Source: Bacillota bacterium (GTDB taxonomy: Bacteria > Bacillota > Clostridia > Christensenellales > Aristaeellaceae). From it: a stretch of DNA of 14,768 nucleotides. Below the pieces are notes generated by a model. The model saw only the letters and a list, made by a program, of their open reading frames with translations, was not told where the DNA came from and did no database searches. The translations under genes were made by a program, and so were the position numbers. The stretch is taken from positions 1 to 14,768 of the forward strand of contig WRGP01000219.1 in the NCBI GenBank assembly GCA_009787135.1. Direction: 5' to 3'. Shown in pieces: positions 8,251 to 14,768 of this stretch; position 1 is the first letter of the stretch; every line of letters starts with the position of its first letter.

Positions 8251-10215
8251 ATGAAAAGATTGACAAAGCACTGGGGAATGGCGGCGCTGTGCGCCTGCCT
8301 GACGGTGATTTTTTGGGGCTTTGTGCTTGCATGCGCCGCTGCCGAAGAGGCGGAGGAGCGGTTGGACGCCAGCGGACAGTGGAGGTATCTGCTGACGGAT
8401 GACGGCGCGGTGGTTACGGAGTATGTATCTGAAAGACCAGTCAGAAAACTGGTGATTCCCAAACAACTGGATGGGCATGTCGTGACAGGTATTGCATTTA
8501 ATTTGTATTGGGACATAACCAGCGTGACCATCCCGGATAGTGTGACGAGCATCGGTGACAACGCGTTCGTATATTGCAAGCTAGCCCGCGTAGCCATCCC
8601 ACCCAAGGTGACGCACATTGGCGTGAATCCATTTTGGGGCTGTCCTTTGGTGTCCATTAGCGTCTCTTCTGGCAATGCGGTATATTCTGCCATTGATGGC
8701 GTTCTTTTCGATACGCGGCAGAAAAAGCTTGTATCCTATCCAAGCGCAAAGAAAGGCGCGTATACGATTCCTGACGGCGTTTTGCTTATCGGCGATCGCG
8801 CGTTTTCTGCGTGTAAAGGCTTAACCAGCGTGACCATCCCGGATAGTGTGACCGGCATTGGTGATGGTGCGTTCTCTTCGTGCGAAGGCTTAACCAGCGT
8901 AAGCATCCCGGGCAGCGTGGCAAGTATCGGCGATAAAGCATTTTACTCGTGCGAAAACATAACCAGCGTAACCCTATCAGACGGGTTGATGAGCATCGGA
9001 AGCCAAGCGTTTGCAAATTGCACGGAATTGGCCAATGTGAACATCCCTGACAGCGTGACAAGCGTCGTTGGAAATCCATTTGACAGTTGCCCCTTGGTGT
9101 CTATTGATATTTTCCCCAGCAATTCGATATATGAGGTCATTGACGGCGTTCTCTTTGATATGCGACAGAAATCGTTGGTGTCCTGTCCTGACACAAAAAA
9201 AGGCGAGTATGTGATCCCTGATTGGGTTTTGTTCATCGGCGACCGTGCGTTCTTCTCGTGCAAAAATTTGACCAGCGTGACCATTCCAGACAGCGTGACG
9301 GGCATAGGCGGCTTTGCGTTTAGCGGTTGTATGCGCTTGGCCGGCATATTGATCCCGGACAGCGTGACGAGCATGGGCAGCTATGTGTTCAACAACTGTA
9401 CAAGCTTGACCAGCGTGACTATTCCGGGCAGCGTGACGAGCATGGGTGACCATGTGTTCAACAACTGTACAAGCTTGACCAGCGTGATCCTCTCGGATGG
9501 CGTAACGAGCATAGGCGATGACACATTCGCCTCGTGCGAAAGCTTGACCAGCGTAACGATTCCAGATAGTGTGACAGGCATAGATGAAGGCGCGTTTTCA
9601 TTTTGCAAAAGCTTGCCCAGTGTGACTATCCCGGCTAGCGTAACGAGCATAGGCGACGACGCGTTCTATGGGTGTAAGGAATTAACCGGCATAGTTATTC
9701 CAAGCAGCGTGATGCGTATCGGGCAGAATCCGTTTATAGATTGCCCGCTGACATCCATAGAGGTTTCTCCCGGCAATGCGGTATATGCCGCTATGGATGG
9801 CGTTCTTTTCGACATGCGGCAGAAAATGCTGGTATCCTATCCCAGCGAGAAAAAAGGCGATTATGCGATTCCTGATGGAATGTTGAAACTCGGTAACTTT
9901 GCATTCTACAAGTGCAAAGGCTTGACCGGCGTGACCCTCCCGGATAGTGTAACGAGCATCGGACAGACCGCGTTTGGGGGTTGCACCAGCTTAACCAGCG
10001 TATCCATCCCCAATAGTGTAACGAGTATCGGGCAGGCCTCGTTCATCCAATGTGAAGGGTTGACTGACCTAATCATTCCAGATAGCGTTACGAGCATTGG
10101 AATATATGCTTTTGACGACTGCCCCAATCTACTTCTGTGCGTGGTGAAAAACAGCGTCGCCGCGCGATACGCAAAGGAAAGGAATATTCCTTGCTTGTTA
10201 TTAGGTAGCTTCTAA
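8251..10215 (+). CDS. Secreted BspA-type leucine-rich-repeat protein
   Basis: A 654-residue exported protein. Residues 1-31 form a signal peptide: MKRLTKHW, a hydrophobic stretch to LAC, then AAA-E, a good signal peptidase I site; C28 in VLAC is a weaker lipobox alternative. From about residue 87 to 630 it consists of about 19 repeats of 22-23 residues of the type LTSVTIPDSVTSIGDNAF with a following Cys, the LRR_5 pattern of BspA-like proteins. The repeats are interrupted three times by a longer unit containing DGVLFDxRQK. No sortase motif, membrane anchor or catalytic domain is visible, so the protein is probably released or held by unknown contacts. BspA proteins can mediate adhesion, but this is not shown here. 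The start at 8251 is preferred over 8245 because AGGGTGG (8237-8243) is seven bases away. The gene is less GC-rich than its neighbours and is unusual in this operon. Confidence 0.92.
   Translation: MKRLTKHWGMAALCACLTVIFWGFVLACAAAEEAEERLDASGQWRYLLTDDGAVVTEYVSERPVRKLVIPKQLDGHVVTGIAFNLYWDITSVTIPDSVTSIGDNAFVYCKLARVAIPPKVTHIGVNPFWGCPLVSISVSSGNAVYSAIDGVLFDTRQKKLVSYPSAKKGAYTIPDGVLLIGDRAFSACKGLTSVTIPDSVTGIGDGAFSSCEGLTSVSIPGSVASIGDKAFYSCENITSVTLSDGLMSIGSQAFANCTELANVNIPDSVTSVVGNPFDSCPLVSIDIFPSNSIYEVIDGVLFDMRQKSLVSCPDTKKGEYVIPDWVLFIGDRAFFSCKNLTSVTIPDSVTGIGGFAFSGCMRLAGILIPDSVTSMGSYVFNNCTSLTSVTIPGSVTSMGDHVFNNCTSLTSVILSDGVTSIGDDTFASCESLTSVTIPDSVTGIDEGAFSFCKSLPSVTIPASVTSIGDDAFYGCKELTGIVIPSSVMRIGQNPFIDCPLTSIEVSPGNAVYAAMDGVLFDMRQKMLVSYPSEKKGDYAIPDGMLKLGNFAFYKCKGLTGVTLPDSVTSIGQTAFGGCTSLTSVSIPNSVTSIGQASFIQCEGLTDLIIPDSVTSIGIYAFDDCPNLLLCVVKNSVAARYAKERNIPCLLLGSF
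8515..10128 (+). repeat. Leucine-rich-repeat array with three long-linker modules
   Basis: Coding repeats of 66-69 bases (22-23 residues) fill this stretch. A different unit of about 157 bases recurs at about 8626-8782, 9073-9229 and 9727-9883. It reads NPF..CP, then a short strand, an AVY-type motif, DGVLFDxRQK, LVSxP and KKG, and ends in IPDGxL. The starts of these units are 447 and 654 bases apart, so the array is built from blocks containing different numbers of standard repeats. Confidence 0.85.
9383..9487 (+). repeat. Recent tandem duplication within the repeat array
   Basis: Bases 9383-9418 and 9452-9487 are identical over 36 bases, offset by exactly 69 bases (23 codons, one repeat). 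The 22 bases before each copy also agree at 18 positions. Both encode VFNNCTSLTSV. Such nucleotide identity, rare among the other repeats, points to recent duplication or gene conversion. Confidence 0.8.
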
Positions 10216-10225
10216 CGGCTGGAGA

Positions 10226-11170
10226 TTGATAATCCACGAAACAGACAAGGAGTGCATCAAAATAAGCGCCATTTCGACACCCGCAACCCCCCCGCCTTTC
10301 TGCTCAGGCTTCGTCGCTATCATCGGCCGGCCCAATGTGGGCAAGTCCACGCTCATGAACGCCCTCATCGGCGAAAAGGTAGCGATCGTCTCCAATAAAC
10401 CCCAAACCACGCGCAGCCGCATCATGGGCATCGCGGGGGGGGAAGGCTGGCAGATCGTCTTCTTGGACACCCCCGGCCTGCACAACCCGCGCACGAAGCT
10501 GGGCAAGTACATGGTCAAGTCCGCAAACGACGCGCTGGACGGCATTGACGCGCTGGTCGTGATGGTGGACGCGGGATCCGTAGGCCATCAGGATCGCGCG
10601 ATTGTCACCCAGATGGCGGAGCGCAAGGTGCCCAAAGCGCTTGTGATCAACAAGATCGACAGCATCCAAAGGGACGCGCTCGCTCCTCTGCTGCAAACCT
10701 TCTCGGACGCGCCGTACGATTCGATCATCCCCGTCAGCGCCCGGCGCGGGGACAACATGGACACGCTGCAAAAGCTGCTGATCGGCTTCCTGCCCGAGGG
10801 CCCGCGTTATTTTCCGGAGGACATGGTGACAGACCAGCCCGAGCGGTTGATCTGCGCGGAGATCATCCGCGAGAAGGCGCTGCGGAACCTCATGGAGGAG
10901 GTGCCCCACGGTATCGGCGTGGAGATGCAGGCGATCGAAAAACTATCAGATACTCTGACGGAGATTCACGCGACGATCTACTGCGAGAAACCATCGCACA
11001 AGGGCATCATCATCGGCAAGCAGGGCGCGATGCTCGGCAAAATCGGAACCGAGGCGCGGCTGGACATTGAGCGCCTGCTGGGTACGCACGTTTCCCTTAA
11101 GCTCTGGGTTAAGGTGCGCGAGGACTGGCGCAACCGCAAGGACGATTTGCGCACGCTGGGGTATGAGTAG
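10226..11170 (+). CDS. era: GTPase Era, start uncertain
   Basis: Era is an essential GTPase that binds the 3' end of 16S rRNA and assists 30S subunit assembly. The frame shows G1 GRPNVGKST, G2 PQTTR, G3 DTPG, G4 NKID and G5 SAR, followed by the C-terminal KH domain (HKGIIIGKQGAMLGKIG). About 300 residues agree with the family. The start is unclear: in this frame there is no ATG or GTG between the upstream stop at 10202-10204 and G1. The only common start is TTG at 10226, which has GGAGA just one base before it. A better-placed AAGGAG (10247-10252) precedes only ATA (10262) and ATT (10271). Era proteins usually begin shortly before the GFVAIIGRPN segment, so the true start may be later than listed. 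The 3' end overlaps recO by eight bases. Confidence 0.9.
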   Translation: MIIHETDKECIKISAISTPATPPPFCSGFVAIIGRPNVGKSTLMNALIGEKVAIVSNKPQTTRSRIMGIAGGEGWQIVFLDTPGLHNPRTKLGKYMVKSANDALDGIDALVVMVDAGSVGHQDRAIVTQMAERKVPKALVINKIDSIQRDALAPLLQTFSDAPYDSIIPVSARRGDNMDTLQKLLIGFLPEGPRYFPEDMVTDQPERLICAEIIREKALRNLMEEVPHGIGVEMQAIEKLSDTLTEIHATIYCEKPSHKGIIIGKQGAMLGKIGTEARLDIERLLGTHVSLKLWVKVREDWRNRKDDLRTLGYE

Positions 11171-11897
11171 CGTTAAGACGGACGGCATCGTGCTGCGGTA
11201 CGCCAACTATGGCGAGAGTGACCGCATGCTGACCCTGCTCACGCCCGCGATGGGCCTGGTGTCGGTCAGCGCGCGGGGATGCCGCAAGGCTACGAGCCGG
11301 AGACTGACAGCTACGGAGCTGTTTGCCGCCGGGGAATATTTGCTTTGCCAAAAGGGCGAGCGCTATACGCTGACCTCCTTTCAGCTCGGCGAGAGCTATT
11401 ACCCCATTCGAGAGGATGTGGACAAGCTCAGCCACGGGGTGTATTGGCTCAACCTCTGCGAGGCCGCCAGCCAGCCGGGCGAGGAATGCGGCCGGCTGTT
11501 TAAGATGTTGCTGCTTTCCCTTGCCGTGCTCGCGTATGGTAACCTTTCGTGCCGGCCGCTTACGGCGGTTTTTCTCGCGCAGTTTGCGATGCTGCAGGGC
11601 TTTGCGCCGATGCTGGGAAGCTGCATCCACTGCGGCCGCGAGCCGGCCGCGCCGATGCGCTTTGACGTGGAGGGCGGGGGCGTTTGTTGCGCCGCATGCG
11701 CGGGCCATGGCCTGCCGATGACGGAAGCGGACCTTGCCTGGCTTCGCGAGGCGCAGGCGCATGGCGCGTTCGTGCTGGCGGGCAGGCGAGAATTTCCAGA
11801 GGCGGACCCGCAAGCGGCGGAAGCGCCATTTGCCATACTTCGCGCCCATGTGGAGTATCGGATCGAAAAACATATGGCTTCCAGTAAGTTTTTGTAA
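11163..11897 (+). CDS. recO: DNA repair protein RecO
   Basis: A 244-residue RecO, the mediator that with RecR loads RecA onto SSB-coated single-stranded DNA and anneals strands. The N-terminal OB fold is recognisable from SSVKTDGIVLRYANYGESDR and LTLLTPAMGLVSVSARGCRK. A zinc-binding module is formed by C154-C157 (CIHC) and C176-C179 (CAAC) within the helical C-terminal domain. Length fits the family. The frame is open 96 bases further upstream inside era, but the ATG at 11163 is chosen because the protein then begins at the conserved N-terminus and overlaps the era stop by eight bases (ATGAGTAG), a coupled arrangement. It is the last gene of the cluster; no convincing terminator follows. Confidence 0.93.
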   Translation: MSSVKTDGIVLRYANYGESDRMLTLLTPAMGLVSVSARGCRKATSRRLTATELFAAGEYLLCQKGERYTLTSFQLGESYYPIREDVDKLSHGVYWLNLCEAASQPGEECGRLFKMLLLSLAVLAYGNLSCRPLTAVFLAQFAMLQGFAPMLGSCIHCGREPAAPMRFDVEGGGVCCAACAGHGLPMTEADLAWLREAQAHGAFVLAGRREFPEADPQAAEAPFAILRAHVEYRIEKHMASSKFL

Positions 11898-11931
11898 AAG
11901 TATATATCGCAATTTTGTAAATTATTTTACA

Positions 11932-11945
11932 CGAACGCTTGTTCT
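11932..11945 (+). promoter_or_regulatory. LexA (SOS) operator of uvrB
   Basis: CGAACGCTTGTTCT contains the perfect core GAAC-N4-GTTC of the Gram-positive LexA/DinR box and deviates from the full Bacillus consensus at two outer positions. It overlaps the -35 box of the uvrB promoter, so LexA binding would block RNA polymerase. uvrB is a known SOS gene in Bacillus. Confidence 0.8.
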
Positions 11946-11967
11946 TTTTCTTTTCCTGTGCTATACT
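11939..11967 (+). promoter_or_regulatory. Sigma-A promoter of uvrB
   Basis: TTGTTC (11939-11944) and TATACT (11962-11967) have the ideal 17-base spacing. Transcription should begin near 11974, leaving a leader of about 25 bases with the GGGAGG ribosome site. The -35 box lies within the LexA operator. Confidence 0.75.
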
Positions 11968-11998
11968 GTATGGGTCACAGACCTTATCGGGAGGGCAT

Positions 11999-14014
11999 AT
12001 GGACAAATTTGTGTTGCGCGCGCCATTTGTCGCGCAGGGGGATCAGCCGCGGGCGATTGACGGGCTGGCGCGGGGCATTGAGCGGGGTATGACGGATCAG
12101 GTATTGCTGGGCGTGACCGGCTCCGGCAAGACGTATACCATGGCAAGCGTGATTGAGCGCGTCCAGCGGCCCACGCTGGTGATCGCGCACAATAAGACGC
12201 TGGCCGCGCAGCTATGCGGCGAGTTTCGCGAGTTTTTTCCCGATAGCGCGGTAGAGTATTTTGTCAGCTATTATGACTACTATCAGCCGGAGGCGTATAT
12301 CGCCTCATCGGATACCTATATTGAAAAAGACGCCTCCATCAACGACGAAATTGACCGCCTGCGCCACAGCGCCACGGCGGCGCTTCGCGAGCGGCGGGAC
12401 GTGATCGTCGTGGCATCCGTGTCGTGCATCTACTCCATGGGCGACCCGAGCGAGTACGAGGGCATGATGGTATCGCTCCGCCCCGGCATGCGGATGGACC
12501 GCGATACGCTCCTGCGGAAGCTCGTGGATATCCAATACGCCCGCAACGACTTTGAGTTTGAGCGCGGCAGCTTCCGCGTGCGGGGGGATACGGTGGAGAT
12601 CATCCCCGCCTCGCAGCATGACCGCGCGGTGCGCGTGGAGTTCTTTGGCGACGAGATTGACCGCATATCAAACGTGGACGCGACCACGGGCAATCCTGTG
12701 GCTGCAATCAAGCACGTGGCCGTCTTTCCAGCGTCCCACTACGCCACCTCGCGCGAGCATGTGGATGCGGCCATCGAGCAAATTGAGCGGGACCTCACCC
12801 TGCGCGTGGACGAGCTCAAAGCGGAGGACCATTTGCTGGAGGCGCAGCGCCTGCAGCAGCGCACGCAGTATGACATTGAGATGCTGCGCGAGATCGGCTT
12901 CTGCTCCGGCATTGAGAACTACAGCCGGTATTTCGACGGCCGTGTGCCAGGCGAGGCGCCTTATACGCTGCTGGATTACTTCCCAAAGGATTTCATCTGC
13001 TTCATCGACGAAGCGCACGTGACGGTGCCCCAGGTGCGCGCCATGTTCAACGGAGACCGCGCGCGCAAGGAAGCGCTGGTGGAGTATGGCTTCCGCCTGC
13101 CCTCGGCGTTTGACAACCGGCCCCTGCGCTTTGAAGAATTTGAAAAGCGCGTCCCCCAAACGGTCTATGTCAGCGCCACGCCGGGGCCGTATGAGATGGA
13201 GCGCACACAAAACACCGTGGAGCAGATCATCCGCCCCACGGGCCTGATTGACCCGGAGATCGTCCTCAGGCCAGCCACCGGCCAGGTGGATGACCTGGTC
13301 GGCGAGATCAACCGGGTGGTGGCGGGCGGTCACCGCGTGCTGGTCACCACGCTGACCAAGAAAATGGCCGAGAGCCTGACGGATTACCTCAAAGAAATGG
13401 AGATTCGCGTGCGATACCTGCACTCGGACATCAAAACGCTGGAGCGGAGTGAGCTCCTGCGCGGCCTCCGCCTGGGCCACTACGACGTGCTGGTGGGCAT
13501 CAACCTCCTGCGCGAGGGCCTTGATCTGCCCGAGGTAGCCTTGGTGGCCATTCTGGACGCGGACAAGGAGGGTTTCCTGCGCTCCGAAACCTCCCTCATT
13601 CAAACCGTGGGCCGCGCCGCGCGCAACGCGGAAGGCCGCGTCATCATGTACGCCGACCAGATGACCGAGAGCATGGAACGCGCCATCCTGGAGACGAACC
13701 GCCGCCGTGCGCTGCAAAAGGCATATAATGACGCGAACGGCATCACGCCGGAATCCATCCACAAGACGGTGCAGGCGCTGCTGCAGATTACGGAACAAGC
13801 GGAAAAGCAAGCCGGTGCGGCCATGAGCGAGGAGGAACTGCAAGCGATGGTCCGCTCTTTGGAGGAGGGCATGCTCGCCGCCGCGCAGAACCTCGATTTC
13901 GAGCGCGCGGCCAGCCTGCGCGACCAGCTTTTCTCCCTGCGCGGGGAGAAGAGAATCGCCGAGGAGACGCCGCAGCCCAAGGGACGGAAGCGCCCGAAAA
14001 AGAGAAGGGTATAG
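11999..14014 (+). CDS. uvrB: Excinuclease ABC subunit B
   Basis: A 671-residue UvrB, typical length. UvrB is the helicase-like damage-verification subunit of nucleotide excision repair: it is loaded by UvrA and then recruits UvrC. Walker A GVTGSGKT is at 38-45; the beta-hairpin region with SYYDYYQPEAYI follows; the DEAH box is at 337-340 (FIDEAHVTVPQ). Helicase motifs GINLLREGLDLPE and QTVGRAARN are intact, and the C-terminal UVR motif that contacts UvrC is at about 620-655 (LDFERAASLRDQL). The frame extends upstream into promoter DNA; the start at 11999 is chosen because GGGAGG (11989-11994) precedes it by four bases and the protein then begins with the normal MDKFVLRAPF. It is controlled by the SOS promoter and followed after 70 bases by uvrA. 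Confidence 0.97.
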   Translation: MDKFVLRAPFVAQGDQPRAIDGLARGIERGMTDQVLLGVTGSGKTYTMASVIERVQRPTLVIAHNKTLAAQLCGEFREFFPDSAVEYFVSYYDYYQPEAYIASSDTYIEKDASINDEIDRLRHSATAALRERRDVIVVASVSCIYSMGDPSEYEGMMVSLRPGMRMDRDTLLRKLVDIQYARNDFEFERGSFRVRGDTVEIIPASQHDRAVRVEFFGDEIDRISNVDATTGNPVAAIKHVAVFPASHYATSREHVDAAIEQIERDLTLRVDELKAEDHLLEAQRLQQRTQYDIEMLREIGFCSGIENYSRYFDGRVPGEAPYTLLDYFPKDFICFIDEAHVTVPQVRAMFNGDRARKEALVEYGFRLPSAFDNRPLRFEEFEKRVPQTVYVSATPGPYEMERTQNTVEQIIRPTGLIDPEIVLRPATGQVDDLVGEINRVVAGGHRVLVTTLTKKMAESLTDYLKEMEIRVRYLHSDIKTLERSELLRGLRLGHYDVLVGINLLREGLDLPEVALVAILDADKEGFLRSETSLIQTVGRAARNAEGRVIMYADQMTESMERAILETNRRRALQKAYNDANGITPESIHKTVQALLQITEQAEKQAGAAMSEEELQAMVRSLEEGMLAAAQNLDFERAASLRDQLFSLRGEKRIAEETPQPKGRKRPKKRRV

Positions 14015-14084
14015 GGAGCAGCGCCCCCTTGCCCCTCTCCCCTCCCTCGCAATGAAAATGATGAAAGAACCGGAGGAACCCCCC

Positions 14085-14768
14085 TTGAAGGACAAGCTGA
14101 TTATCAAAGGCGCCCGGGAGCACAACCTCAAAAATTTAAACCTGGAGATCCCGCGGGATAAGCTCGTGGTCTTTACGGGCCTGTCGGGCAGCGGCAAATC
14201 GTCCCTGGCGTTTGACACCATCTATGCGGAGGGGCAGCGGCGGTATGTGGAATCGCTCTCGGCATACGCGCGCCAGTTCTTGGGGCAAATGGAAAAGCCG
14301 GACGTAGACGCCATCGAAGGCCTGTCCCCGGCGATTTCCATTGACCAGAAGACGACCAGCCGGAACCCCCGCTCCACCGTGGGCACAGTGACGGAGATTC
14401 ACGACTACCTGCGCCTCCTGTACGCGCGCGTCGGCATACCGCACTGCCCCAAGTGCGGCAAGGAAATCCGCCAGCAGACGATCGACCAGATGGTGGACCG
14501 TATCCTCGCCCTGCCGGAGCGGACGCGCCTGACCATCATGGCGCCGGTGGTGCGCAGCCGCAAGGGCGAGTATTCAAAGATGGTTGAGGAACTGCAAAAG
14601 CAGGGCTTCGTGCGTGTGCGCATCGATGGGGAGATGTATGAGACGAGTGACCCGCCGAAGCTGAACAAGCAGAAGAAGCATACGATCGAGGTCGTGGTGG
14701 ACCGCCTGTTCGCCAGGGCGGACGCGGCCTCGCGCCTGGCGGATTCGCTGGAGACAGCCGTGAACCAA
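14085..14768 (+). CDS. uvrA: Excinuclease ABC subunit A, N-terminal part, cut by window edge
   Basis: The first 228 codons of UvrA, the ABC-type ATPase that finds DNA lesions and loads UvrB. Visible are LIIKGAREHNLKN, Walker A GLSGSGKSS, YVESLSAYARQFLGQMEKPD, the stretch SPAISIDQKTTSRNPRSTVG, and the first half of a zinc finger, CPKCGKE. All are standard and unbroken. The start TTG at 14085 has GGAGG (14072-14076) eight bases before it and gives the usual N-terminus LKDKLIIKGA; in-frame ATGs at 14052, 14058 and 14061 would add up to 11 residues but would place the ribosome site inside the coding region. No terminator or promoter is apparent in the 70 bases after uvrB, so both genes are probably one SOS-induced transcript. 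Confidence 0.96.
   Translation, partial: MKDKLIIKGAREHNLKNLNLEIPRDKLVVFTGLSGSGKSSLAFDTIYAEGQRRYVESLSAYARQFLGQMEKPDVDAIEGLSPAISIDQKTTSRNPRSTVGTVTEIHDYLRLLYARVGIPHCPKCGKEIRQQTIDQMVDRILALPERTRLTIMAPVVRSRKGEYSKMVEELQKQGFVRVRIDGEMYETSDPPKLNKQKKHTIEVVVDRLFARADAASRLADSLETAVNQ

Noticed and set aside
8515..10128. Regular 69-base repeats as a CRISPR-like array
   Set aside because: The repeats are coding, in frame, and diverged in the leucine-rich-repeat pattern; there are no unique spacers between identical repeats.
10228..10233. GATAAT as a -10 box for a separate era promoter
   Set aside because: No recognisable -35 hexamer at 15-19 bases upstream.
11067..11162. Upstream extension of recO into era
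   Set aside because: Its residues read as out-of-frame era sequence and the conserved RecO N-terminus begins at 11163.
11916..11931. TGTAAA-TTAT-TTTACA hairpin after recO as terminator
   Set aside because: Six weak A/T-rich base pairs with no following T-run; too little to call a terminator.
12668..14221. 517-codon minus-strand frame opposite uvrB
   Set aside because: Antisense shadow due to GC-rich codons; the plus strand encodes complete UvrB and the start of UvrA.

Overview
The window looks like a chromosomal housekeeping region of a GC-rich, endospore-forming member of the Bacillota, probably a Clostridia-type gut lineage. The reasons are strong GGAGG ribosome sites with frequent TTG starts, the sporulation pair yqfC-yqfD, the Gram-positive order yqfC-yqfD-phoH-pgpH-ybeY-cdd-era-recO, a GAAC-N4-GTTC LexA box before uvrB, and a BspA-type leucine-rich-repeat protein. 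The species assignment is inference; no search was possible.

Layout. Positions 1-1806 (minus strand) hold a YgiQ-family radical SAM gene that runs off the left edge only a little before its expected end. An AT-richer patch (about 1807-2530) follows, holding a small VOC/glyoxalase-fold gene with its own promoter. A 192-base gap (2490-2681) contains three inverted repeats and a sigma-E-like promoter. From 2682 to 11897 runs one tightly packed plus-strand cluster: yqfC, yqfD, phoH, pgpH, a fused ybeY-cdd gene, a secreted leucine-rich-repeat gene, era and recO. Genes overlap or lie within 45 bases of each other. A near-consensus vegetative promoter lies inside the 3' end of yqfD, which would let the downstream genes be expressed without sporulation. 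Positions 11932-14768 hold the SOS-type promoter, uvrB and the start of uvrA (runs off the right edge).

How the genes fit together. yqfC/yqfD are mother-cell sporulation genes. phoH, ybeY, era and recO act in RNA/ribosome maturation and DNA repair; pgpH degrades cyclic di-AMP; cdd salvages cytidine. uvrB/uvrA form the nucleotide-excision repair damage sensor.

The most unusual points are: (i) ybeY and cdd are one continuous reading frame, yet a near-perfect Shine-Dalgarno sequence and ATG sit exactly at the domain boundary; (ii) dgkA, usually between these two genes, is absent; (iii) a secreted repeat protein sits between cdd and era; (iv) era has no ATG or GTG start; (v) the ygiQ promoter predicts a leaderless mRNA.
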